The notes below the pieces were generated by a model. That model saw only the letters and a program-made list of their open reading frames with translations. It did no database searches and had not been told where the DNA came from. Made by a program: the position numbers and the translations under genes. This document shows, piece by piece, positions 8,493-17,754 of a DNA stretch of 64,000 nucleotides; position 1 is the first letter of the stretch; the number at the start of each line of letters is the position of its first letter. The stretch is from NCBI GenBank assembly GCA_947630025.1, contig CANRFZ010000006.1, positions 62,001 through 126,000 on the forward strand, read 5' to 3'. The DNA is from an uncultured Lachnospiraceae bacterium. GTDB taxonomy: Bacteria; Bacillota; Clostridia; Lachnospirales; Lachnospiraceae.

Positions 8493-9596
8493 TCATTTCC
8501 TACACTGCAGTCTCACGTTCAGGACAAACCCGATGCCGATATACAGACTGACCAGTGAAGTCAATCCGTAGCTGACGAACGGCAGCGGTATGCCTGTGTT
8601 GGGAATGACATAGGTAGCCACGGCTATATTGATCATCCCCTGAAAACCGATTAGTGTCGCAACCCCCGCGGCAATAATCGTCCCCGCAATATCTTTTGCC
8701 CTCCTAGCTACCATAATACATTCAAATGAGATTAAAATCAATAAGACAATTACGGTACATCCCCCTACGAACCCGAATTCTTCCCCGATTACCGCATAAA
8801 TAAAGTCCGTTTCCGCCTCTGAAATATAATTTCCGTTCTTGACGGAGCTGACTTCATTGTTGTTGTAGCCTTTGCCGTACAACATACCGGAGCCGATGGC
8901 GGTGACGGAATTGAGCCCCTGATAGGCCTCCGTCGTCGCGTATTCGTCCGGATAGAGCCATGCCATGATGCGGTTGCGCTGGAAATCCTCGATGAGTTCC
9001 TGATCGGGCTGGAGCACCAGCGTCAGCAGGATGATAAAGGCCGGCACCGCCACGGCGATGGCCGTGATAATATATTTCCAGCTGATCCCGCCCACAAAAA
9101 GAATCGTGCAGAACAACACCACCACCATGATGCTGGTGGACATATCGGGCTGCTTATAGATCAGCCATACCGGAGGCAGGAAAAAGAGGATGCAGGCGCC
9201 GATGATCTTAAATGTATTTAACTCCTCCCGGTGCCTGCAGATGACCTGCGCAAAAAAGAGCAGCAGAATAATCTTGGCCGTCTCCGACGGCTGGAACTGG
9301 ACGCCGAAAATATTTAACCACCGCTGCGCACCGCCCACGCTCACGCCCTTGTACCTGACTAACGCCAGCAGCGCGATGTTGACCGCATAGAGCGCCCAGT
9401 AGAACCGCAGGAGCACGGAATAGTCAAACAACGAGATAATGATCATCAGAAAAAAGCCCAGCACGAATCCCGCCGTCTGTCTGGACTGCAGCGACGGATT
9501 CGCGCTGCCGACGGCAAAAATACCGATCCATGTAAGCGCGGTGACCAGAACAATCAGCTTAAAATCATAATCTCTGATATGGTAATGCTTTAACAT
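8493..9596 (-). CDS. rodA: Rod-shape SEDS glycosyltransferase RodA
   Basis: 367 aa polytopic membrane protein of the SEDS family, the lipid II polymerase that works with a class B PBP in sidewall synthesis. About ten hydrophobic segments are visible. The signature runs GGAQRWLNIFGVQFQPSE, then a large extracellular loop with QGLNSVTAIGSGMLYGKG and EAETDFIYAVIGEEFG, and near the end GIPLPFVSYGLTS. It lies downstream of minE; its likely partner, the PBP2 at 11580-14477, is in the same gene block. Size and motifs favour RodA over FtsW; a second SEDS gene lies at 39873-41402. Confidence 0.94.
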   Translation of the reverse strand: MLKHYHIRDYDFKLIVLVTALTWIGIFAVGSANPSLQSRQTAGFVLGFFLMIIISLFDYSVLLRFYWALYAVNIALLALVRYKGVSVGGAQRWLNIFGVQFQPSETAKIILLLFFAQVICRHREELNTFKIIGACILFFLPPVWLIYKQPDMSTSIMVVVLFCTILFVGGISWKYIITAIAVAVPAFIILLTLVLQPDQELIEDFQRNRIMAWLYPDEYATTEAYQGLNSVTAIGSGMLYGKGYNNNEVSSVKNGNYISEAETDFIYAVIGEEFGFVGGCTVIVLLILISFECIMVARRAKDIAGTIIAAGVATLIGFQGMINIAVATYVIPNTGIPLPFVSYGLTSLVSLYIGIGFVLNVRLQCRK

Positions 9597-9632
9597 ATAT
9601 CGGCCTGTCTCCTTATCCGTTGTGCCGCTTCG

Positions 9633-9905
9633 TCATAGGACGTCGTGGTGCAGATCCAGAATCGGAATGTTGGCGCAGAGCGCGGGCCGCTTCGCACCCA
9701 GCCCTCTGCTTCCCGTCTTCGTGATCTGGATTTCCATGCTTTTGGTATCGATCTTCATGTATTTGGAGATCACTTTTGCAATATCATGCTTAATCATCTC
9801 CATCATTTCCGGCGAGCAGTTCACCCTGTCCGAGATCAGGAGTATTTTCAGCCTGTCTTTTGCGATCTCTCTGGAACTTTTGCGTTTAAAAATATGTTTG
9901 AACAC
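9633..9905 (-). CDS. minE: Cell division topological specificity factor MinE
   Basis: 90 aa. MinE stimulates the MinD ATPase and restricts the MinCD inhibitor to the poles. An N-terminal amphipathic MinD-binding segment (FKHIFKRKSSREIAKDRLKI) is followed by the dimerisation domain with CSPEMMEMIKHDI. It starts at GTG with AGGAGGGG upstream and follows minD by 11 bases. Having MinE (rather than only DivIVA) predicts pole-to-pole Min oscillation. Confidence 0.95.
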   Translation of the reverse strand: MFKHIFKRKSSREIAKDRLKILLISDRVNCSPEMMEMIKHDIAKVISKYMKIDTKSMEIQITKTGSRGLGAKRPALCANIPILDLHHDVL

Positions 9906-9916
9906 GGCGACCCCTC

Positions 9917-10708
9917 CTAATTCTTATGAAAAATACCCGACACACGCGCCCAGAAGGAAATGCCCTTCTCCAGATTGAGAAAAGGGACGTCCCTGCCCAG
10001 CAGCCTGTTGCAGATATTCTGATAGGCCCTGCCCGCCAGCGTGCCGTTCCCCACCAGCGGCTCCCCCTGATTGGTGGCGATCACCACGTTCTCATCGTCG
10101 GGGACAAGCCCGATCAGCGGCAGAGAAAGGATATCCACCACATCCTCCGAGGACATCATATCGCCCCGCCGGATCATGTCGTACCGTATTCTGTTGATGA
10201 TAAGATCGAGCCTGTGGATCTCATTGGCCTCCAGCAGACCGATGATCCGATCCGCATCGCGGATGGCGGAGACTTCCGGCGTCGTGACGACGAGCGCACG
10301 GTCCGCGCCGGCGATGGCGTTCTGAAATCCCTGCTCGATGCCGGCGGGACAGTCCAGAATGATATAGTCGAACTGATCCTTCAGATGGCTGATCATCTTG
10401 ACCATCTGCGCCGGATTGACCGCGGTCTTGTCCCGCGTCTGTGCCGAGGGGAGCAGAAAAAGCGTGGGGTAACGCTTGTCCCGTATGATGGCCTGCTTGA
10501 TGCGGCAGTTTCCCTCCACCACGTCCACCAGATTGTAGACGATCCTGTTCTCCAGCCCCATGACGACATCCAAATTGCGCAGCCCGATGTCCGTGTCGAT
10601 CAGGATCACCTTTTTGCCCATAGCAGCCAGACCTGTGCCGACGTTTGCGGTGGTAGTGGTCTTGCCTACCCCGCCTTTCCCTGATGTGACGACAATTACT
10701 TCACTCAT
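9917..10708 (-). CDS. minD: Septum-site determining ATPase MinD
   Basis: 263 aa ParA/MinD-type ATPase. The deviant Walker A GKGGVGKTTT with the signature lysine is at residues 10-19; switch I is around VDVVMGLENR and Walker B around YIILDCPAG. The C-terminal end (FWARVSGIFHKN) is a short amphipathic membrane-targeting helix. MinD recruits MinC to the membrane to block FtsZ ring assembly away from midcell. The gene order minC-minD-minE is intact. Confidence 0.97.
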   Translation of the reverse strand: MSEVIVVTSGKGGVGKTTTTANVGTGLAAMGKKVILIDTDIGLRNLDVVMGLENRIVYNLVDVVEGNCRIKQAIIRDKRYPTLFLLPSAQTRDKTAVNPAQMVKMISHLKDQFDYIILDCPAGIEQGFQNAIAGADRALVVTTPEVSAIRDADRIIGLLEANEIHRLDLIINRIRYDMIRRGDMMSSEDVVDILSLPLIGLVPDDENVVIATNQGEPLVGNGTLAGRAYQNICNRLLGRDVPFLNLEKGISFWARVSGIFHKN

Positions 10709-10785
10709 AGTCCTTTCCCTCCCGAGTTTCCTGTATTATCGTCCCTGTCCGGCCTGCCGCGCCTGCGGCGCTGATATGCGGTGCG

Positions 10786-11466
10786 CTACACCGGCAGATC
10801 GTTCAGTAAATCTTTGGTAATCGGTTCCACAATGACTCTCTGGTCCTTTACATAAGCGATCTTCGGCTGCACCTTCGGTTTGATCGGCCATCGGCTCTGT
10901 TTCTCGTTTGTCTTATATTTGAAGTCACCGATCTTGAGCTTTTCGGGTGACATTTCAAGCGCGACCACAAAATGTCCTTCGTCGCCGTTCCCGCCGGCAT
11001 AAGCCTGTCCGTACAGGCCGCCCAGCACGATGATATCCTTGTTGGATATGATGCTGGCGCCGGGATAGACGTCTCCCAGCACGATTACACTGTGCTCCGT
11101 CTCCAGCGTCTGGCCGTCCTTCAGCGTGCCCTTGTAGAACTGTCCGGCGTTCTCCATCGCCTGCTGGTGGTACGACAGACGCCGCAGCGCCTTCACATAG
11201 TTTTTGTTGGTCTCCTCGTTCTTGCCCATGATGCACACGATATGCAGGCTGGAATTGGCGCTGATCGTGTTGACAAGCTGCCGCTCCTCCTGGTCCGTCA
11301 GCGTGCGCCCCTCGAAAGATACCACCATGCTGGCGTCCTTAAAGAAGCGGGACGATTCCCGAAATTTAAAGGCGACTTCCTGAATCAGCTCCGAAAAAGG
11401 CATCTCGCTGTCGAGATAGATCGAAAGCCCGTCCGGGAAACTCTTGATGACTACAGGATTTTTCAT
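10786..11466 (-). CDS. minC: Septum-site determining protein MinC
   Basis: 226 aa inhibitor of FtsZ polymerisation. The N-terminal domain is about residues 1-100. The C-terminal beta-helix dimer domain carries the family repeats GDVYPGASIISNKDIIVLGG and LYGQAYAGGNGDEGHFVVA. The SD AGAGGG precedes the ATG. There is a 77-base gap to minD and a 113-base gap from the PBP2 stop. Confidence 0.93.
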   Translation of the reverse strand: MKNPVVIKSFPDGLSIYLDSEMPFSELIQEVAFKFRESSRFFKDASMVVSFEGRTLTDQEERQLVNTISANSSLHIVCIMGKNEETNKNYVKALRRLSYHQQAMENAGQFYKGTLKDGQTLETEHSVIVLGDVYPGASIISNKDIIVLGGLYGQAYAGGNGDEGHFVVALEMSPEKLKIGDFKYKTNEKQSRWPIKPKVQPKIAYVKDQRVIVEPITKDLLNDLPV

Positions 11467-11579
11467 TTTTCCCTCTGTTTCTGCGCCGCATCCTGTGTAA
11501 CGGGCTTATGTCCGGCGGCGCGCAGACAATAGAACCCGCGGCTGAAAACTGACCGTTCCAGCCTTTTCACATTTTCTCT

Positions 11580-14477
11580 TTAGTCGGCATTGATGCTGCC
11601 GCCCTCAAGGGAACCGGCGGTTCCCGTAATAATCTCATCTTCCTCGCTGAGTCCGTAGTAATACTCATATACGTCTCTGGCGATCTGGGCGCTGTAATCG
11701 GAACTGTAGCCGTTGGCCACCCGCACGGTGACGGAGATCTCGGGGGCCTCGTAGGGCGCATAGCTGATAAAAAGCGCGTGGTTGGCGCGGGTGCGGGATT
11801 CCTGCGCGGTACCCGTCTTGCCCGCCACATCGACGCCCAGACTGCCGAAATACGACTTGCTTTCCACCACCTGACGCATTCCCGTGTGGATCGCATCCCA
11901 GTATTCGCTGTCCATGTCGATCACGTTGCGCACCTCGGCCTGCCTGTCCTCGATCAGAATATGATTGTGATCCTCGATTTTGTCTATCAATGTTAAATTA
12001 TAACATATCCCGCTATTTGCGACAGTTGTAACGTATCGCGCAAGCCCCACCGTGGTAAAGTTGTTGGTGCCCTGCCCGATGGCGGAGCGGACGGCGTCGG
12101 TGTCGGACACTTCCGGCGCGTACTCCTCGATCTCCACCCCCGACGTCTCCGTCAGGCCGTACAGATCCGCCGCCTTTTTCAGCTTATTCAGGCCCACGTC
12201 GCTGTTGTAGCTGCCTCCCGTAGTGCCGAGGCGGTAACCCAACTCATAGAAAAACCAGTTGCACGAATGGCGCAGGCCGCCCGTCACATTCAGCGCGCCG
12301 TGGGCGCCGGGGGCGATCCAGCACCGCGCCTCGGGCGTGATCTTGTCAAACACGCCGGTACAGGTAATGGTGTCTCTCGTGGAGATGACGCCCTCCGTCA
12401 GCGCGGCGGTGGCGACGACGATCTTGTAGGTGGAACCGGGGGCCATTCTCTGCTGCGTCGCGTAATTGAGCATCGGGCTCGACAGGTCGCTGTTGAGTCT
12501 GGCAAAATAGGCGGCGTTTACGCCGTTGGCCATCTTGTTGTTGTCATAGCTGGGGTACGACACCAGCGCCAGCACGTCGCCCGTGTTCACATCCGTGATG
12601 ACGATGGAGCCCGAATGAGGGTCCAGCGCCAGCTGCGCCGGCGTGATGTCGAGATTTTCAATCCGGCTGCGCATAAATACATACGCCGTCTCCCGGCCCG
12701 CCTCAAAAAGCCGCTCCTCCTCCTCGGGGATCTCCACCAGATTCTGATCCAGCAGAAGCTGGCAGATCTGCCGCCCCGTCACCTCATCGTTGTTGATCAT
12801 GTAGCGGTACAGCCGCTTGTCAAAAGCCGTGTCGGTATCCAGATACGCAAAGATATCGTCCAGAATCCTGTTGTAGATCTCCACGGAGTCCGAGTAGCGG
12901 GCGTCGATGTCCAGCGCGGCGACGTTGATCCAGTTGCTGGCGATGGCGTAGTTCAGATACTCGTTCAGGCTGATGACCTCGTCCTCCGTCCACGCCCTGT
13001 ACGTCTCGTCTTCCCGGTCGATCTGCGAGCGCATGATGATATCGCGGTCGTAGAGCATGGAGACGATATAGCTCTGGTAGTTCTTGTACTCGTCGGTGAG
13101 CTTATTGTACGGCGTGCACGTCTCCTCCAGCTCCTGCCGCATCGTCTCAAAGACGCGGGCCTTCTTGTCCAGATAGGTCTGGTACACATCCTGCTCCGTC
13201 TCGCTGGCGTAGGCCGAAGCAAAGTGCGACAGGTCGATGACGCTGTTGTTGATGCAGGCAAAATACACATCGTAGATCGGAATGCAGATGTTGGCGCTGC
13301 TCCCGTTCTCCGGCGGCTTATACTCTTTGATGTTCTCGATCTTGTCGAGCAGGATGCCGGCCAGCCGGGATTCCAGAATATGATAGCCTACGCGCTGCAG
13401 GTCGGCGTCCAGCGTCAGGTAGATATTGTTTCCGGCGATGGCCTCCACCCTGTCGCTGGTCTCGATGACCTTGCCCACATTGTCGACATAGACCGTCTCC
13501 GAGCCTTTCCTGCCCTGCAGCACGGTCTCCATGGAGGCTTCGATGCCGGATTTGCCCACGGTGTCGTTTAAGTCGTAGGCCGCGTCCGCCTGCTGGAGCT
13601 GCTGCAGCTCCTCCGGGTCTACCTTGCCCGTGTAGCCGATGACCTGTGAAAAATAGATGCTGTCGTTGTACTTGCGGATCGTGCCCTCCGCGATGGCGAC
13701 GCCGTCCAGCACATCGGCGTTTTCCATGACCACGGCCACCGTCTCCTGCGAGACGTCCTCGGCCACCGTCGTGGCGATATACTTCTGATAACTGTTGGCG
13801 CTCATGGCATAGCGCACCGTGACGAGCTTCAACACCTGTTCTTTGCTATAACCGTAGCCCGGCGTAAAACTGGAGGAATCGTCGGGATCTTTGTAATCGC
13901 CGATGCCGTAGCGCTTGGTCGGAGACGAGCCGCACAGGTAGTCGATCACTTCCTGCGGCGTGGCGTCCCTCTCCTGCGGCTCCAGCTTGTCGATGGTCGT
14001 ATAGCCGTAGACGTCCGCCAGAAAGCGCAGAAGCTGCGTACCCTCCACATTGAACCGGTAATTGTTGTGTTCGTCCAGCACAATATGAAAATCACTGATG
14101 ATCCGGTCGCCGTTGGCCTCGATCATATCGATCAGCTTTAGGATGGTGGCGTTCAGCTTCTCGTTCTTGTCCCGCCCCGACTCGTACACGTCCTCGATCG
14201 TGACAGAGTACGAGAGCACGTTGTAGGCCAGCAGATTGCCGTTGCGGTCGTAGATGTTGCCCCGGGACGGCATCAGCGTCCTCTCTTTCGTGATGCTGAG
14301 CTGGAAATTATCAAAATACTCCTCGCCGTGCACGATCTGGAGCTGGAAAATCGTATAGATCAGATAGCCGCCCACGCCGAACAGCAGAAGGATCAGCACC
14401 AGCAGGCGCGACATGGCCATCGTTATGAAGTTTTCTTTCAACCGCTCCCACAGATGTTCAAACAAACTTCTTGCCAC
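11580..14477 (-). CDS. Class B penicillin-binding protein 2 (MrdA-type transpeptidase)
   Basis: 965 aa, much longer than the roughly 630 aa of E. coli PBP2. The extra length is a loop-rich pedestal and linker (about residues 100-600). One N-terminal membrane helix (about 20-42) anchors it outside the membrane. Transpeptidase motifs: STYK (about residue 684), SCN (about 743) and KTGTA (about 880). It cross-links sidewall peptidoglycan, with RodA as the expected glycosyltransferase partner. The start is uncertain: GTG at 14477 abuts its SD, while TTG at 14465 has better spacing. Either start overlaps mreD slightly. Confidence 0.92.
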   Translation of the reverse strand: MARSLFEHLWERLKENFITMAMSRLLVLILLLFGVGGYLIYTIFQLQIVHGEEYFDNFQLSITKERTLMPSRGNIYDRNGNLLAYNVLSYSVTIEDVYESGRDKNEKLNATILKLIDMIEANGDRIISDFHIVLDEHNNYRFNVEGTQLLRFLADVYGYTTIDKLEPQERDATPQEVIDYLCGSSPTKRYGIGDYKDPDDSSSFTPGYGYSKEQVLKLVTVRYAMSANSYQKYIATTVAEDVSQETVAVVMENADVLDGVAIAEGTIRKYNDSIYFSQVIGYTGKVDPEELQQLQQADAAYDLNDTVGKSGIEASMETVLQGRKGSETVYVDNVGKVIETSDRVEAIAGNNIYLTLDADLQRVGYHILESRLAGILLDKIENIKEYKPPENGSSANICIPIYDVYFACINNSVIDLSHFASAYASETEQDVYQTYLDKKARVFETMRQELEETCTPYNKLTDEYKNYQSYIVSMLYDRDIIMRSQIDREDETYRAWTEDEVISLNEYLNYAIASNWINVAALDIDARYSDSVEIYNRILDDIFAYLDTDTAFDKRLYRYMINNDEVTGRQICQLLLDQNLVEIPEEEERLFEAGRETAYVFMRSRIENLDITPAQLALDPHSGSIVITDVNTGDVLALVSYPSYDNNKMANGVNAAYFARLNSDLSSPMLNYATQQRMAPGSTYKIVVATAALTEGVISTRDTITCTGVFDKITPEARCWIAPGAHGALNVTGGLRHSCNWFFYELGYRLGTTGGSYNSDVGLNKLKKAADLYGLTETSGVEIEEYAPEVSDTDAVRSAIGQGTNNFTTVGLARYVTTVANSGICYNLTLIDKIEDHNHILIEDRQAEVRNVIDMDSEYWDAIHTGMRQVVESKSYFGSLGVDVAGKTGTAQESRTRANHALFISYAPYEAPEISVTVRVANGYSSDYSAQIARDVYEYYYGLSEEDEIITGTAGSLEGGSINAD

Positions 14478-14976
14478 TCCTTAGCTCGCTGCGCTCCAGC
14501 CTCGTGTTGATCCACAGGATGACCGGATATAACAGTACGGTTACGACGATCGTATAGACCGTCTCCGGCAGGATGACGTGCAGGAAATAATACCGCAGGT
14601 CGAATCTGCTGCGCAGAAGGAACAGGATCACATAGCAGGCGAACCCATAGAACAGGTCGCTGGTCAGGATGAGCGCAATCGGCAGCTTGATATCCTCCGG
14701 ATAAAAAACGGCGCTGAACTTGCCGTTCATGTACCCGATATACATATACAGGAGGGAATAAAACCCTATCGTGTCGCCAAAAAAGACGTCGATTAAGAGG
14801 CCGCAGAAAAACCCGATCAAAAGGCCGGACTTCTCGCCGCGCATAAACCCGAACGACGCCGTCAGCACAATCAGCAGGTTCGGCACGATCCCGCCGAAGG
14901 CAAGGCTGCGGAACACCGTGCACTGCAGCAGGAAGCACATCAATATCAGCAATACCGTAACGACAAAACGTTTCAT
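14458..14976 (-). CDS. mreD: Rod shape-determining protein MreD
   Basis: 172 aa, five or six hydrophobic helices, the size and profile of MreD. It links MreC and the cytoskeleton to the peptidoglycan machinery in the membrane. The conserved segments GIVPNLLIVLTASFGFMRG and GLLIGFFCGLLIDVFFG (about residues 28-67) are typical. The gene lies six bases after mreC and overlaps the start of the PBP2 gene. Confidence 0.92.
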   Translation of the reverse strand: MKRFVVTVLLILMCFLLQCTVFRSLAFGGIVPNLLIVLTASFGFMRGEKSGLLIGFFCGLLIDVFFGDTIGFYSLLYMYIGYMNGKFSAVFYPEDIKLPIALILTSDLFYGFACYVILFLLRSRFDLRYYFLHVILPETVYTIVVTVLLYPVILWINTRLERSELRSGKKFV

Positions 14977-14982
14977 CTATGC

Positions 14983-15855
14983 TCACTCTCCGTCTACCGT
15001 CTGTTTCAGCTTGGTGATGACCAGCACCTCCTCCAGATGCTCGAAATCCACCGCCGGCGTAATGTACCCCGATTTCGTCAGGTTGTTGGCATCCTGTTCG
15101 ATCGTGCTGATGTAGCCGATCAGAATGCCCGGCAGATATTTGTCGCTGATGTTGGACGTCACGATCACGTCCCCCTCCACGACCACATCCTCACTGTCTA
15201 CCAGCTGGCCGAACTCGATCACGCCGGAGGCGTAGAGTTTCAGGTTGCCGGACACGATCATATTGTCGGCGCTGGAGAGCACCATCGCGCTGACGTTGGA
15301 ATCGTCCGCGATGATGGCCTTCACCTTGGCCCAGTTGGGCCCCACGTCCACCACGCGGCCCACGAGACCGCTGCCCGCCATGACGTTCATGTCCACGGCG
15401 ATGCCGTCCTTGACGCCTTTGTCAATGACGAACGAGTGGAACCAGTTGCCGGCGTCTCTGGCGATAATGTGCGCGCCGGTCTTTTCGTACTCGTCGTACT
15501 GCATATCCAGCGCATACAGCTCCCTGAGATTGGTGAGCTCGTAGCGGTCCTGCTGCAGCTTCGTGTTTTCGATCGTCAGCTCGTCCACCTGCTGCTTCAG
15601 CTTCTCGTTTTCTTCTAACAGGACGCGGATCTGCGCCAGCTCCTCCGAGCGGCCTGACAGCCAGCTTCCCACGACGCTGATGCCCTTCTGCAGCGGAACT
15701 ACGGTATAGCCCGCCACGGCGCTCAACGGGCCGCCAAACACGTTGGTGTTGAACGTCAGCAGCACCATGCCGGTGCACAGGATTGTTAAAATAAAAAGGA
15801 GATATTTACCCGGTAAAGTAAATTTCTCTCCTTTTTTCTTTACGATCGGACTCAT
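14983..15855 (-). CDS. mreC: Rod shape-determining protein MreC
   Basis: 290 aa. One N-terminal membrane helix (about 17-37), a coiled coil (about 70-115, rich in Glu/Leu/Gln), then the extracellular beta domain with HIIARDAGNWFHSFVIDKG and MAGSGLVGRVVDVG. It scaffolds PBP2 and RodA outside the membrane. It overlaps the mreB stop by four bases (ATGA), so translational coupling is expected. Confidence 0.94.
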   Translation of the reverse strand: MSPIVKKKGEKFTLPGKYLLFILTILCTGMVLLTFNTNVFGGPLSAVAGYTVVPLQKGISVVGSWLSGRSEELAQIRVLLEENEKLKQQVDELTIENTKLQQDRYELTNLRELYALDMQYDEYEKTGAHIIARDAGNWFHSFVIDKGVKDGIAVDMNVMAGSGLVGRVVDVGPNWAKVKAIIADDSNVSAMVLSSADNMIVSGNLKLYASGVIEFGQLVDSEDVVVEGDVIVTSNISDKYLPGILIGYISTIEQDANNLTKSGYITPAVDFEHLEEVLVITKLKQTVDGE

Positions 15856-16862
15856 TTACTCATTCCTTCTATTGCATATGCCACCGATTTATAATTATCG
15901 TCGTTAATAATCTTGCCAAGTCCGAGAGCGACGCTGGTCAGCGGGTTCTCCGAGACGTTCACCTTCAGGCCGGTGCCTTTGCTGACCAGTCTGGCCAGCT
16001 TGCTGACCTGAGACGCTCCGCCGGTCAGATAGACGCCGTGGCGGTAGATGTCCGCGGCGAGCTCCGGAGGCGTGCGCTCCAGAATCACCTTAATATTGTC
16101 GATGATCGTATTGAAATGCTCCACCAGACACTCATCCACGAGCAGTGTCGGGATCTCCCGCTCCACAGGGAGGCCGGTGACGATATCCCTGCCGTATACG
16201 AGGGCGCCGGTGCGCTGCTCCTCCAGATCCAATAGCGACATCTTCACCGTCTCCGCGGTCTTGCCGCCGATAATCAGGCTGTATTCCCGCCTGACCGCCG
16301 CCTTGATCGCTTCGTCGAACTTGCGTCCGCCGACCTTGATCAGCCTGCTCAACACGATGCCGCCCAGCGACAGAATGGAAATCTCGGTCGTGTCGAAGCC
16401 TACGTTCACGACGAGGACGCCCTGGGAATTTTTGACGTCGATGCCCATCCCCAGGCCGTCCGCCACCGCCTTGTCCACGACCATGACGCGGCGGGCCTTG
16501 ACGCTGGCCTCCTTGATCAGATCCTTAAACGCCCTTTTCTCGACCTCCGTCACATCCCACGGAACCGCGATATAATAGTCCGCCGGACGGATATTGCCCT
16601 TCATCAGATCGCCCAGAAAATATTTGACTAAAAGCTCCATATTCTGAATGTCCGCGATGACGCCGTTGCTCAGCGGATAGGAAATATGGATGTTGTCGGG
16701 CGCCTTCTCGTACATCTCGAAGGCGGAATCGCCGTAGGCGAAAAGATTCCGCTTATTTTCGATGGCGATCATGTTTTTTTCCAGAAAGACGTCGTCCTCC
16801 GCGCGGTTGTATATTTTGATGTTGCTTGTCCCAAGATCGATTCCAAATGCGTTGTAAGCCAA
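15852..16862 (-). CDS. mreB: MreB-like actin homologue with altered nucleotide-site motifs
   Basis: 336 aa actin-fold protein heading the mreBCD operon, starting at TTG with AGAGG nine bases upstream. The phosphate-1 loop GIDLGTSNIKIY and the adenosine motif YLTGGASQVS fit MreB. Two other motifs deviate: the usual DIGGGTTE phosphate-2 loop reads NVGFDTTE (about residue 153), and the usual EEPMAAAIGAG reads DKAVADGLGMG (about residue 135), replacing the acidic residues expected to activate water. MreB filaments orient sidewall synthesis; whether this one hydrolyses ATP normally is open. Alignment was by eye. Confidence 0.88.
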   Translation of the reverse strand: MAYNAFGIDLGTSNIKIYNRAEDDVFLEKNMIAIENKRNLFAYGDSAFEMYEKAPDNIHISYPLSNGVIADIQNMELLVKYFLGDLMKGNIRPADYYIAVPWDVTEVEKRAFKDLIKEASVKARRVMVVDKAVADGLGMGIDVKNSQGVLVVNVGFDTTEISILSLGGIVLSRLIKVGGRKFDEAIKAAVRREYSLIIGGKTAETVKMSLLDLEEQRTGALVYGRDIVTGLPVEREIPTLLVDECLVEHFNTIIDNIKVILERTPPELAADIYRHGVYLTGGASQVSKLARLVSKGTGLKVNVSENPLTSVALGLGKIINDDNYKSVAYAIEGMSK

Positions 16863-16880
16863 AACTACAGTCCTCTCTTT

Positions 16881-17615
16881 CTATATTGCGCCCTCAGAAT
16901 ATGACATATCTGTCAGTAATTTTCTCTCCTGAAAACTGAAATACCTGTTGTCGCCGATGATGATATGGTCAAAAAGCGGGATGTCCGCCAGCTCGCCCAG
17001 CCGGTAGATCCGCTGCGTAATGCGTATGTCGTTGGCGCTGGGCGACGGATCGCCGCCCGGATGGTTGTGCAGCAGCATGATCCCCGCCGCCTGTCCCTGT
17101 ACCGCATGGATCAGCACGTCCCGCGGCGAGAGCAGCGAGGCGTTCACCGTCCCTTTGGAGAGCATCTTCTCCCCGGTCAGGTGCATCCCCGAATCCAGCA
17201 GCAGGAGCATGATATACTCCACATTTTCATGGCGGAACCGCTCCATATAATAGGCTGCTACCGTGGCCGGCCTGTGAAAAGAAAGCGACGATTTCGCCCT
17301 GGCCTGCGCCATCCTGACGCACAGTTCCGCCACTGTCTTTAGCTGCACCGCCTTGACGTGGCCGATGCCCTCGATCTTGCGCAGCTCGCCTATGGGAATG
17401 TGGTACAGGCCCAGCAGACCGTTGCCGTAGCGGGCTGACTCGGCCAATACTTTCTCTCCCAGCTGCCGCGCGTTCAGGCCGTGGGTGCCGGTGCGCAGGA
17501 GGATGGCCAGAAGCTCCGAGTCGGTCAGCGACTGCCCGCCGTAGGCGGCAAATTTTTCATATGGAAGATTCTGCATCCTGTAATAGTCATTGTTCTCACA
17601 CTTAACGGATTTCAT
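16881..17615 (-). CDS. radC: RadC family JAB/MPN-domain protein
   Basis: 244 aa. An N-terminal helix-hairpin-helix-like region (IPIGELRKIEGIGHVKAVQL) is followed by a JAB1/MPN metalloprotease-like domain with the JAMM signature HNHPGGDPSPSANDIRIT (about residues 190-207). Despite the name, a direct role in DNA repair is not established. It lies 18 bases upstream of mreB, as in Bacillus, and is probably the first gene of the shape operon. Confidence 0.93.
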   Translation of the reverse strand: MKSVKCENNDYYRMQNLPYEKFAAYGGQSLTDSELLAILLRTGTHGLNARQLGEKVLAESARYGNGLLGLYHIPIGELRKIEGIGHVKAVQLKTVAELCVRMAQARAKSSLSFHRPATVAAYYMERFRHENVEYIMLLLLDSGMHLTGEKMLSKGTVNASLLSPRDVLIHAVQGQAAGIMLLHNHPGGDPSPSANDIRITQRIYRLGELADIPLFDHIIIGDNRYFSFQERKLLTDMSYSEGAI

Positions 17616-17709
17616 TCAACCTCTTTCCCGACAGCGCTCTCTCCGTAGGCGGCAAAGACGTTAATTTAGGAAACGGCAGCCCGCAGGCGCGAACTTCTTT
17701 CCAACGCCC

Positions 17710-17718
17710 ATTTTATCA
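17710..17718 (-). promoter_or_regulatory. Possible extended -10 promoter for radC-mreBCD
   Basis: On the minus strand, TGATAAAAT combines an extended -10 TGn with TAAAAT. It lies about 95 bases before the radC ATG, in the AT-rich 139-base gap before radC. No good -35 box is visible, so this is only a candidate. Confidence 0.35.
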
Positions 17719-17754
17719 CAACAGGCTTTTGATGTATATAAAAATTGGCAAAAT

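Noticed and set aside
12267-13571. Plus-strand open frame of 434 codons opposite the PBP2 gene
   Set aside because: It is antisense to a gene with intact transpeptidase motifs and has no start signal or recognisable domain.
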